Shown here piece after piece: positions 29,976 through 37,255 of a stretch of 64,000 nucleotides of DNA. Under the pieces are notes generated by a model. It was given only the letters and a program-made list of their open reading frames with translations, did not search any database and was not told where the DNA came from. Origin of the DNA: Paenibacillus spiritus (GTDB taxonomy: Bacteria > Bacillota > Bacilli > Paenibacillales > Paenibacillaceae); the NCBI RefSeq assembly GCF_008710135.1, contig NZ_VYKK01000012.1, forward strand, positions 1 through 64,000. The letters are read 5' to 3'. Each line of letters starts with the position of its first letter. Position 1 is the stretch's first letter. A program made the translations under genes and the position numbers.

Positions 29976-30866
29976 CCGCCGTCCCTTCAACGCCCGGATC
30001 ACCAGCTCGACCGGCTGCGGCGGAAGAGTCGCCAGAAGATCGCCGACGGAGGCGAGCCGGGCTTCGATATTGAGCAGATGGTAGTCGAGCGGGGAGACGT
30101 TGCGGCGGACCTCCTCCCAGGTCAGCGGGGTGGAGACGGTCGCCCGGGGGCGGGCGCGGGGAGTGTAGGGCGCAGCGAGCGTTTTGCCTCCGTAATGCTG
30201 GAGATAGTCGAAGTAGATGTTGTCGCCGCGATGCTTCTTGAGCCGTTCCAGCGTGAACAAATGCGGATGCTTCTCGGTAACGAACCGGCCGAGAAAGTGC
30301 CCGATCTCCCGCAGCTCGTCAAAGGTGATGCCCGGAGAGATCGGCACGATAATCTGGACGCCGGTGGCTCCGGAGGTTTTGGGGACGGAGGCCAGGCCGA
30401 GCGAGTGCAGCGCCTCCCCAACGATGGCCGCGGCTTCCATAATCCGGGGCTCGACATCGCGGGACGGATCGAGATCAATCATCCACTCGCAGGGGAGCGG
30501 GCTCCCCGCCCGATGCAGGGAGGGATGGAACTCCAACGCGGCCTGATTGCCGAGCCAGAGTAGGGAGGGCAGACTGTCCAGAATCATATAACGGATACCC
30601 TCATGCAGATAGGTGGAGATATAATCCGGCCTAGGCTCGGGGGCGTTCTTCTGGTAAAAGGACATGCCGCCCTCCCCATGCGGGTAGCGGATCACCGTCA
30701 GGAGCCTGCCTTCGCAGTAGCGAAGCAGGTAAGGCGCGAGCGCGGCCAGTTTTTGCAAATACATGGCTTTAGTGATACCCATCTCGGGCCAGAGAGGCTT
30801 GTCTGGGTTAGTAATGTCAACGGTGTGTCCGTTGATCTCGATCGAGCCTTTTACTCCGGTCGGCAT
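29973..30866 (-). CDS. LigD-type polymerase (NHEJ primase-polymerase)
   Basis: A 297-residue archaeo-eukaryotic primase-fold enzyme, the POL domain of LigD, which fills gaps and adds nucleotides at double-strand breaks in complex with Ku. Opening sequence HTVDITNPDKPLWPEMGITK and LLTVIRYPHGEGGMSFYQKN are typical. The two catalytic Asp are in CEWMIDLDPSRDVE (about residue 130); the third is near GDNIYFDYLQHYGGKTLAAPY, split over the last part of the site. In Bacillus subtilis the ligase is fused to it; here it is a separate protein. The ATG at 30866 has AAGGAGG seven bases upstream. It is the third gene of a ku-ligase-polymerase operon. Confidence 0.92.
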   Translation of the reverse strand: MPTGVKGSIEINGHTVDITNPDKPLWPEMGITKAMYLQKLAALAPYLLRYCEGRLLTVIRYPHGEGGMSFYQKNAPEPRPDYISTYLHEGIRYMILDSLPSLLWLGNQAALEFHPSLHRAGSPLPCEWMIDLDPSRDVEPRIMEAAAIVGEALHSLGLASVPKTSGATGVQIIVPISPGITFDELREIGHFLGRFVTEKHPHLFTLERLKKHRGDNIYFDYLQHYGGKTLAAPYTPRARPRATVSTPLTWEEVRRNVSPLDYHLLNIEARLASVGDLLATLPPQPVELVIRALKGRR

Positions 30867-30933
30867 GAGTGATTCCTCCTTACAGACAAGGATGCGATAA
30901 ACGCGGAGCACCGCCGTTCACTGCCGCGGGCAA

Positions 30934-31056
30934 GAAGAACCGGGCAGCAGCAGCGCCGGAGACGCCGCGGGTGGAAGAACCGAGCAGCAGCGCCGGAGAC
31001 GTCGTGGGTGAAGAACCGGGCAGCACGCCGCCGGAGAGCCGCGGGTGGAAGAACCA
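30934..31056. repeat. 36-40-nt tandem repeat between ligase and polymerase genes
   Basis: Units begin with GAAGAACC at 30934, 30974, 31010 and 31048 (lengths 40, 36, 38 and a partial), each continuing GGGCAGCAGC...GCCGGAGACG...GGGTG. It occupies most of the 205-base gap between two operon genes. Confidence 0.85.
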
Positions 31057-31071
31057 GGGGGCTATAGGTTC

Positions 31072-32076
31072 CTAAACCAGCGGCCCCGCCGGACCTGGCC
31101 GTTGGTCCAGCGTACAGGCGGAAGGCGGCAGCTCCATCCGGCACTGGATGACCGGCTGGCGCATGGTTCCGGAAGCATTCCATTCCAGGAAGTGAAGCTT
31201 GAATACCAGCTCGGGCCGGACCCACATCGCTTTCCCTTTGGCGCGGGCGGGCGGGGAGGCGAACGGCATACGGTCGGCGGCCATGGAATGGGCAAGCGCG
31301 GTCAATTCGCGCCAATCGGCTGCGGTCAGACGCCCGGATCCGGCGTCGCCGATGTAATGCAGCCGGCCGGCTTCGTCGTACAGGCCCAGCAGCAGAGCGT
31401 TGACGATTCCGTCGCGGAAGGTAACGCCCCCGGCGACCGCTGTAACGTCGGAGAGCAGCTTGATCTTGCGCCAGCGGGCATCCTTACCGCCCGGCGCATA
31501 GCGGCTGCCGAGGTCTTTGCAGACGATGCCCTCCAGCGACTGGCTTCGCGCAGCTTCGAGCAGACCGGCCCCGTCCGGGTAGCTCGGGACGGCCTGCACA
31601 TGCGGGTGAGGACGAAGCGTCTCCTGCAGAATCTTCTGGCGCTCCGCGAGCGGCCGGTCGGTCAGCCAGACGCCGCCGCGGTACAGAATATCGAACACCA
31701 TGTAGATGACCTGCACCTGGCGGGAAGCGGAGCGGATAGAAGCCTCCGTCCGCGCCCCGTCCCGCCGCATCACTTCATGAAAAGAAGGCTTGCCTCCGCT
31801 CATCGCGATAATCTCGCCGTCCAGAATAACCGAGTCCGCCCGGCAGTAGGCGGCAATGTCGGCCAGCTCCGGATACTGCGCCGTTCGCCGGTTGCCCCGG
31901 CGGTTGACCAGTTCCGCGCCGTTTCCGTCCCGGCAGGCCAGCATGCGGACGCCGTCCCATTTAATCTGGGCGATCCACTCGGGGCCCTGGGGAGGAACTT
32001 CTGCCAGAACGGGCTCGAACGGCTTGACGGCTGGAAAAGACAAGACACCCGCTTCCGCAATCGGCGTCTTGGGCAT
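31072..32076 (-). CDS. ATP-dependent DNA ligase, LigD ligase type
   Basis: A 334-residue ATP-dependent ligase that seals breaks in non-homologous end joining. The nucleotidyl-acceptor lysine is in IAQIKWDGVRMLACRDG (KxDG, about residue 40); RRGNRRTAQYPEL follows, then VILDGEIIAM, VFDILYRGG, EGIVCKDLGSRY and WRKIKLLSD complete the ligase motifs. The OB-fold domain fills the last 120 residues. No polymerase or phosphoesterase domain is attached. The ATG at 32076 is favoured because GGAGGAGA is eight bases upstream; another ATG two codons earlier is too close. It lies 49 bases after ku. Confidence 0.92.
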   Translation of the reverse strand: MPKTPIAEAGVLSFPAVKPFEPVLAEVPPQGPEWIAQIKWDGVRMLACRDGNGAELVNRRGNRRTAQYPELADIAAYCRADSVILDGEIIAMSGGKPSFHEVMRRDGARTEASIRSASRQVQVIYMVFDILYRGGVWLTDRPLAERQKILQETLRPHPHVQAVPSYPDGAGLLEAARSQSLEGIVCKDLGSRYAPGGKDARWRKIKLLSDVTAVAGGVTFRDGIVNALLLGLYDEAGRLHYIGDAGSGRLTAADWRELTALAHSMAADRMPFASPPARAKGKAMWVRPELVFKLHFLEWNASGTMRQPVIQCRMELPPSACTLDQRPGPAGPLV

Positions 32077-32125
32077 AGCCATTCTCCTCCTCTCCGATTC
32101 GGACGATCCCGGGTTCCGGGCGCCC

Positions 32126-33202
32126 TTATGAAATGGTCTTCTTCGCTTTGCTGCTCCGGCGCTTCGGCGTCTTGGGCGCGATTACCGGCACACTGGCGCC
32201 CGTACTCGCGCCCGGGGCAGCCTGCGCAGCGTCAGCGGCCCCCGGCTGCGCGGCTCCCGCCCCGGCATCCGCCCCGGCAGCCAATCCCGCCGCACCTGCT
32301 GCTGCGCCTGTTGCCGCACCTGCCGCTGCGCCGGCCGCCGTCCGTTTGCCGGCGCTCCGGCGCTTGGGTCCGGCGGCTCCTGCTGCGCCGCTTCCCGCGC
32401 CGGCCGCCCGTCCCGGATCGGTCGGAATGGCCGGGGCCTGGGCCGCTTCGATGCTGGCCTGAAGGGCGGCCATCAGGTCGATGACGTTGCTCTCCTGGCG
32501 GGCTGGCGCGACATGGAATTCCTCGCCAGCGACCTTCGCAGAGATGAGGTCCAGCATCCGCTGACGGTAATCGTCGGTATACTTGCCGGGCTCGAACGGG
32601 GTGGAGAGCTGGTCAATCAGCATTTTGGCCATATCGAGTTCCTTGTCGTTAACCGCCCGGGCCTCCGGCAGACCGGGAACCTGCGAGACCGGACGGACCT
32701 CGTCGGGGTAGAAGATCGTCTCGATCGCGAGGCACTCGTCCAGCACGCGGATCGCGGCGAGACTGCTTTTGGAACGGATGGAAATCTTGGCGATTCCGAT
32801 CTTGCCGGTCTGCCGCATCGCCTCCATCAGCAGCAAATAAGCGCCCGAACCGGCCTGGTCGGGAGACAGGTAGTAGGTCTTCTGAAAATAAATCGGATCA
32901 ATCTCCTTCAAATCGACAAAATCCAGAATGGCAATGTTCTTGCTGCTCTCCTCGGTCAGCTGCTCCAGTTCTTCCTTGTCGAACAGGACGAATTTGCCCT
33001 TCTCGTACTCATAGCCCTTGCCAATCTCTTCCCAGCCGACCTCCTTGTCGCACACCGGGCATTTGCGCACATAAGAGAGCGGACTGCCGCATTCCTTATG
33101 GATATAGCGCAGCGAAATATCCTTATCTTCGGTGGCCGAGAACATTTTGACCGGGACATGGACCAGACCGAAGCTGATCGCCCCTTTCCAGACGGTATGC
33201 AT
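32126..33202 (-). CDS. ku: Ku protein (NHEJ)
   Basis: A 358-residue Ku, which rings broken DNA ends and recruits the ligase and polymerase. The core begins HTVWKGAISFGLVHVPVKM and includes a possible zinc-binding segment CGSPLSYVRKCPVCDKEVGW and FYPDEVRPVSQVPGLPE, all typical; the core ends near residue 260. The last 95 residues are unusual: a long Ala/Gly stretch with a KRRSAGKR patch and a final KTPKRRSSKAKK. Bacterial Ku tails of this Lys/Arg type bind DNA. The ATG at 33202 has AGGAGG nine bases upstream. It is the first gene of the NHEJ operon and diverges from the spore-protein side. Confidence 0.94.
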   Translation of the reverse strand: MHTVWKGAISFGLVHVPVKMFSATEDKDISLRYIHKECGSPLSYVRKCPVCDKEVGWEEIGKGYEYEKGKFVLFDKEELEQLTEESSKNIAILDFVDLKEIDPIYFQKTYYLSPDQAGSGAYLLLMEAMRQTGKIGIAKISIRSKSSLAAIRVLDECLAIETIFYPDEVRPVSQVPGLPEARAVNDKELDMAKMLIDQLSTPFEPGKYTDDYRQRMLDLISAKVAGEEFHVAPARQESNVIDLMAALQASIEAAQAPAIPTDPGRAAGAGSGAAGAAGPKRRSAGKRTAAGAAAGAATGAAAGAAGLAAGADAGAGAAQPGAADAAQAAPGASTGASVPVIAPKTPKRRSSKAKKTIS

Positions 33203-33389
33203 GACGTACAACCTCCTCTGCTGTTGATGGTACGGGCACGTGCCGTGCGCTTCGGCTTAGTATATCCGGACCCGGGGGGCCGTTAATCCTGCGAATACCC
33301 GAGCCGGGGCGGGGAAAGACTAGAAGGCATCCCGCTTCTTGCGCAGGCAGGAGGCGATCGACGGCCGGGCGGCCGGGAGAGGAAGGCGT

Positions 33390-33551
33390 ATGAGCCGGGA
33401 GGAAGAGCTGATGCCGGGCATTCCGGCAGGTCTGGTCGACTGGGAGGCGCTGACGGCGCCGGAAGACGAAGCCGATGAACCGGAAGCGATGCGGCTGGAC
33501 GCGGAGGATACGATCGGCGAACCGGAGGACGATGATGATTTTTATCCATAA
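33390..33551 (+). CDS. small acidic protein, unknown
   Basis: A 53-residue protein, very rich in Asp and Glu, ending EPEDDDDFYP. No signal peptide or motif. The ATG has GAGAGGAAGG upstream. It is 17 bases before sspH on the same strand and may be co-transcribed with it. I do not recognise it. Confidence 0.5.
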   Translation: MSREEELMPGIPAGLVDWEALTAPEDEADEPEAMRLDAEDTIGEPEDDDDFYP

Positions 33552-33568
33552 ATAAGGAGGGGTCAACA

Positions 33569-33754
33569 ATGGATGTGCAGCGTGCCCAGGATATTCTGAA
33601 TTCGCGGGATAACATCGCGGTGAAGCTGGACGGCGAGCCCGTCTGGATCGAGCAGGTGGATGCGGCGAACGGCATGGCGACGGTGCAGGTCGGCTCCCGG
33701 CCGACCAATACGCATACGGTCGGCGTAGACCGGCTGGAGGAAGAGAAAGGCTGA
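33569..33754 (+). CDS. sspH: H-type small acid-soluble spore protein
   Basis: A 61-residue SspH-family protein of the spore core. It starts MDVQRAQDILNSRDNIAVKL, close to the MNVQRAKEI start of Bacillus SspH, then PVWIEQVDAANGMATVQV and ends VDRLEEEKG, matching the family's end. SspH proteins are made late in the forespore and are minor spore components, unrelated to the alpha/beta SASPs. AAGGAGGGG precedes the ATG. A terminator follows. It shows that the host makes endospores. Confidence 0.92.
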   Translation: MDVQRAQDILNSRDNIAVKLDGEPVWIEQVDAANGMATVQVGSRPTNTHTVGVDRLEEEKG

Positions 33755-33809
33755 AACGAAGAATGAATTGAGATGCCTTGGGAGAAGCTTGGCCCCAAGA
33801 GACAAGAGA

Positions 33810-33836
33810 GGCTCTGTCCGGACACAGGGCCTTTTT
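33810..33836 (+). terminator. terminator of sspH
   Basis: GGCTCTGT/ACAGGGCC, an 8-bp stem with a six-base loop, followed by five T. Confidence 0.8.
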
Positions 33837-33887
33837 GGTGCGCCGCAAGCTCGCAGAGCAGGACAAGGCTGTCTTAACGCGGTTTCC

Positions 33888-33916
33888 TTGCGGCTTAGAG
33901 GGCATCCCGATATAAT
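33888..33916 (+). promoter_or_regulatory. sigma-A promoter of the tsaE operon
   Basis: TTGCGG (33888-33893), 17 bases, TATAAT (33911-33916), 62 bases before tsaE. Confidence 0.7.
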
Positions 33917-33978
33917 AAGATGAATGTTCCGTATAGAGGAAGAAGCAGTTATTTTACAGGCAGGGGTGGGAAATCGCC

Positions 33979-34467
33979 ATGGAGAAGAGCAGCTATACGG
34001 CGGCTTCCGGCGGTCCGGAGGATACGGAGCGGCTGGCTGCGGCGGTGGCCGATCTGGCGTTCCCGGGCTGTATCATCGGCCTCGACGGCGATCTGGGCGC
34101 AGGCAAGACCGCGTTCTCGCAGAGCTTCGCCCGCCGTCTCGGCGTGCGCGGCGTCGTCAGCAGTCCGACCTTCACCATTATTAAAGAATACGCGGGACGG
34201 CTTCCGCTGTATCATATGGATGTGTACCGGCTGTCGCCGGAAGAGGCGGACGAGCTGGGACTGGAGGAATACTTTTACGGGGAAGGCGTGTGCCTGGTGG
34301 AGTGGAGTACCCTGATAAGGGATCTGATGCCCGCCGAGTGTCTGCGGATCGCCATCGAGACGACGGGACCGCAGGAGCGCAGCATTACGCTGACCGGATA
34401 CGGAGAAGCCCATGCGGAGATTTGCCGCAGTCTGACAGAGAATGGAGCAAGCAATCATGAATCATGA
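33979..34467 (+). CDS. tsaE: tRNA t6A ATPase TsaE
   Basis: A 162-residue P-loop ATPase of the t6A complex, which puts threonylcarbamoyl on adenosine 37 of ANN-decoding tRNAs with TsaB and TsaD. The P-loop is LDGDLGAGKTAFSQ (about residue 36), switch region SPTFTIIKEY, and Walker B-like YHMDVYRL; the VEWSTLIRDLMP stretch is typical. Length is standard. Bacillus calls it YdiB. It overlaps tsaB by 11 bases, heading the four-gene unit tsaE-tsaB-rimI-tsaD. Confidence 0.95.
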   Translation: MEKSSYTAASGGPEDTERLAAAVADLAFPGCIIGLDGDLGAGKTAFSQSFARRLGVRGVVSSPTFTIIKEYAGRLPLYHMDVYRLSPEEADELGLEEYFYGEGVCLVEWSTLIRDLMPAECLRIAIETTGPQERSITLTGYGEAHAEICRSLTENGASNHES

Positions 34468-35329
34468 TAAAAGCGAGCCGCGCAAGCGGCTTTTGGCGCT
34501 GGATACGGCCACGGCCGTGCTCGGCGTATCCGTGACGGAGAACGGGCGGACGCTGCATGAGATCAACGCGGCCGGCGAGCGGAACCATTCGGTGCACCTG
34601 CTGCCGCTGATCGGAGAGGCGCTGTCCGCGAGCCGCACGTCCGGCCCGAAGCTGGCCGGGATTGCCGTCGGCATCGGCCCGGGCTCCTACACCGGAACCC
34701 GGATCGCGGTTACGGCGGCCAAGTCGCTGGCCTGGGCCTGGAAGGTGCCCGTCTGCGGCGTATCGACGCTGCACGCCCTGGCCTGGTGCGGCTGGAGCCG
34801 GGCGGCCGGCCTGGACGGCGGACGCCGGTATTCCGCCGAACCGCGGCCTGAAGCGCTGGCGGAACCCGCGAATGCGGCCGCCGCGTACTGGATCGTGCCG
34901 ATGCTGGAGGCGCGCCGGGGGCAGACCTACACGGCGCTGTTCGCAGCCGGCGGAGACCGGCCGGCAGGAGCGCCGCCACAGCGGCTGGCACCGGACGCCA
35001 TCCGGCTGACGGCGGACTGGCTGCCGGAGCTCGCCGGGATGCTGCGGGACGCGGAGGCTTCCGGCACCGCGCCCGGGGCCGTCTGGTTCGTCGGCGAGCC
35101 GCAAAAGCATACCTCGGCGGAACAGCTCGCCCCGCTCGAAGGGCTGGCGCAGGCGCAGGCGGTTCCCTGCGAGCTGGAAGGCCGCTGGGTCGGCCTGCTC
35201 GGAGAACTCCGGCTTCTGGAGCAGCCGGAGGGCGAAGACGTTCACAGCCTGATTCCGAACTATACGCAGCTGTCGGAGGCGGAGGCCAATCTCCGCCGGG
35301 CGGCGGCCAAGGAGGCCGGGAATACGTGA
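34457..35329 (+). CDS. tsaB: tRNA t6A protein TsaB
   Basis: A 290-residue ASKHA-fold partner of TsaD. It starts RLLALDTATAVLGVSVTENG and contains RNHSVHLLPLI and AVGIGPGSYTGTRIAVTAAK, the TsaB signature. It forms the core heterodimer with TsaD and is not itself catalytic. It is longer than Bacillus YdiC (about 230), with an Ala/Arg/Pro-rich stretch around residues 110-140. The ATG at 34457 has GGAG nine bases upstream; one at 34442 has no site. It overlaps tsaE and, by four bases, rimI. Confidence 0.93.
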   Translation: MNHDKSEPRKRLLALDTATAVLGVSVTENGRTLHEINAAGERNHSVHLLPLIGEALSASRTSGPKLAGIAVGIGPGSYTGTRIAVTAAKSLAWAWKVPVCGVSTLHALAWCGWSRAAGLDGGRRYSAEPRPEALAEPANAAAAYWIVPMLEARRGQTYTALFAAGGDRPAGAPPQRLAPDAIRLTADWLPELAGMLRDAEASGTAPGAVWFVGEPQKHTSAEQLAPLEGLAQAQAVPCELEGRWVGLLGELRLLEQPEGEDVHSLIPNYTQLSEAEANLRRAAAKEAGNT

Positions 35330-35826
35330 GCGACGAAGAGCTGGTCTTCCGCCTGATGACGCTGCAGGATATTCCGAGAATCCTGGTCATCGAGCGGGAA
35401 GCCTTTACGATGCCTTGGACGGAAGAAGCATTCCGCAACGAGCTGACTCATAATCATTTTGCCAAATATATGGTCATGGAATGGCAGGGCGACATCATCG
35501 GCTATGCGGGAATGTGGGCCATCGTCGACGAAGCCCATGTGACGAACATCGCGGTGCTGGAGGCTTACCGCGGACGCAAGTGGGGAGAGCGGCTGCTGGA
35601 CGAGCTCATGAAGACGGCCGCCTACCTGGGGATGAAGTCCATCACTCTGGAGGTGCGGGTCTCGAATGAGGTCGCCCAGAATCTCTACCGCAAAAAAGGC
35701 TTCCGCCCCGCAGGGGTACGGAAGGGCTACTATTCCGATAACCGGGAAGATGCGCTGATTATGTGGGCGGATCTGCCGGCTTACCGGGATTTTGGCGTCA
35801 TGGAAGGAAGCGTGGAACAGGAATGA
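35326..35826 (+). CDS. rimI: ribosomal protein S18-alanine N-acetyltransferase RimI
   Basis: A 166-residue GNAT acetyltransferase that puts an acetyl group on the N-terminal alanine of S18. The acetyl-CoA-binding motif A is VLEAYRGRKWGERLLDEL (about residue 80; the usual Q/RxxGxG/A is R-GRKWGE), and the end includes SNEVAQNLYRKKGF, standard for RimI. Key segment MPWTEEAFRNEL is family-specific. It starts with GTG, overlaps tsaB by four bases and tsaD by four, so the unit is translationally coupled. Confidence 0.92.
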   Translation: MSDEELVFRLMTLQDIPRILVIEREAFTMPWTEEAFRNELTHNHFAKYMVMEWQGDIIGYAGMWAIVDEAHVTNIAVLEAYRGRKWGERLLDELMKTAAYLGMKSITLEVRVSNEVAQNLYRKKGFRPAGVRKGYYSDNREDALIMWADLPAYRDFGVMEGSVEQE

Positions 35827-36872
35827 GCGAGCATACAGGCGCAGAGGCGCCTTTCTATATTCTGGCGATCGAGACCAGCTGCGACGAGACTTCGGCCGCC
35901 ATCGTGGAGAATGGCAGCGAGGTGCTGGCGAGCGTTATCTCCAGCCAGATCGAGACGCACAAAGCCTTTGGCGGGGTCGTGCCGGAGGTCGCTTCGCGCA
36001 AGCACGTCGAAGTGATTACGGTCATCGTGGAGGAAGCGCTTCGGCAGGCCGGGCTTAAGCCGGAGCAGCTGGACGCGGTCGCCGTCACCCAGGGACCGGG
36101 GCTGGTCGGCGCCCTGCTTGTCGGCGTCGTGGCCGCCAAGAGCCTGGCTCTGGCATGGAACAAGCCGCTGATCGGCACGCATCATATCGCCGGCCATATC
36201 TACGCCAACCGGCTTGTGGCAGAGCTGAAGTATCCCTGCCTGTCGCTTGTGGTCTCGGGCGGACACACGGAGCTGGTCAGTCTGGAAGCGGAAGGAGAGT
36301 TCCGGATCATCGGCCGGACGCGGGACGACGCTGTCGGGGAAGCTTACGACAAGGTGGCCCGGGCGCTCGGATTCCCGTATCCGGGCGGTCCCCATGTGGA
36401 CAAGCTGGCGCGGGAATCGGCGGAGGCCGCTCCGCTGCCGCGCGTGTGGCTGGAGCCGGAGTCGTATGACTTCAGCTTCAGCGGACTGAAGTCGGCGGTC
36501 CTGAATCTGGTCAATCAGAGCCGGATGAAGGGCCTGGAGCCGGATGCGGGCGCCATCGCGCGCGGCTTCCAGGAATCGGTGGTGGAGGTGCTGGTCGGCA
36601 AGGCGATCCGGGCCGTCCGGGAGACCGGAGCGCAGCAGCTTCTGCTCTGCGGCGGTGTCGCAGCCAACCGCGGCCTGCGGTCGGCGCTTGCGGAGCGGTG
36701 CAGCGCCGAGGGCATCGAACTGATCGTCCCGCCGCCGGTGTACTGCACCGACAACGCCGCCATGATCGGCGCGGCCGCCTATGTCAAGTGGCGGCGGGAC
36801 GGCGGGACGGCGCTGGATATGGTGGCCGACGCCGGACTCTCGCTGGAGGAATGGTCGGCCGGAAGGCATTGA
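35823..36872 (+). CDS. tsaD: tRNA N6-adenosine threonylcarbamoyltransferase TsaD
   Basis: A 349-residue ASKHA-fold enzyme, formerly Gcp/YgjD, that transfers threonylcarbamoyl to A37 of tRNA. The metal-binding HxxxH motif is HHIAGHIYAN (about residue 113); the opening ILAIETSCDETSAAIVENG and SGGHTELV, PGGPHVDKLA, CGGVAANRGLR are family motifs. The start ATG overlaps the rimI stop as ATGA. It ends the t6A unit. In Bacillus the ABC-F gene ydiF follows; here the leuA gene is between them. Confidence 0.96.
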   Translation: MSEHTGAEAPFYILAIETSCDETSAAIVENGSEVLASVISSQIETHKAFGGVVPEVASRKHVEVITVIVEEALRQAGLKPEQLDAVAVTQGPGLVGALLVGVVAAKSLALAWNKPLIGTHHIAGHIYANRLVAELKYPCLSLVVSGGHTELVSLEAEGEFRIIGRTRDDAVGEAYDKVARALGFPYPGGPHVDKLARESAEAAPLPRVWLEPESYDFSFSGLKSAVLNLVNQSRMKGLEPDAGAIARGFQESVVEVLVGKAIRAVRETGAQQLLLCGGVAANRGLRSALAERCSAEGIELIVPPPVYCTDNAAMIGAAAYVKWRRDGGTALDMVADAGLSLEEWSAGRH

Positions 36873-36886
36873 CCGGAAACTTCGAC

Positions 36887-36915
36887 TTGATTGCGGCGTG
36901 AAGCTGTGTTAATCT
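36887..36915 (+). promoter_or_regulatory. candidate promoter for the leucine T-box leader
   Basis: TTGATT, 17 bases, TAATCT. The -10 is poor, so this is tentative. Confidence 0.35.
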
Positions 36916-36974
36916 CTATAGCAACTTAACTTCATCATTTAACTTCAGCAGCAACTTTATATCCAAGCGTGGAT

Positions 36975-37219
36975 GAGGAATTAGTACGTTTCTCCCCTGA
37001 GCTTCCAGAGAGCGGCCGGAAGGTGGAAGGCCGCAGCCAGGAATTCGGAACTCCCCTCGGAGCTGCATACCGAAGATTCAGTAGGCTATGCCGGGTGCCC
37101 CCGTTACAGGGATAGGATGTGTCAGCATCCGATGAGTGCGCCTGAATCAGGCGAATTAGAGTGGTACCGCGCGAGGTGAATAACCGCGTCTCTTGATAAT
37201 CAAGAGATGCGGTTTTTTT
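36975..37219 (+). promoter_or_regulatory. leucine T-box riboswitch
   Basis: A T-box leader that reads uncharged tRNA-Leu and controls leuA. The conserved T-box sequence GAGTGGTACCGCG ends near 37171, and the terminator follows. Stem I includes GGTGGAAGG (about 37022-37030). The sequence GGAACTCCCCTCGG has CTC at 37051-37053, a Leu codon, as the likely specifier. It binds uncharged tRNA, so the antiterminator forms and leuA is made when leucine is scarce. The exact 5' end is estimated. Confidence 0.93.
37184..37219 (+). terminator. T-box terminator hairpin
   Basis: CCGCGTCTCTTGA (37184-37196) pairs with TCAAGAGATGCGG (37200-37212) with one G-T pair, then seven T. Alternative folding with the T-box sequence would prevent it. 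Confidence 0.92.
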
Positions 37220-37255
37220 GTTGGATCATCCCACCCCTTAGAGGAGGTAACAACC

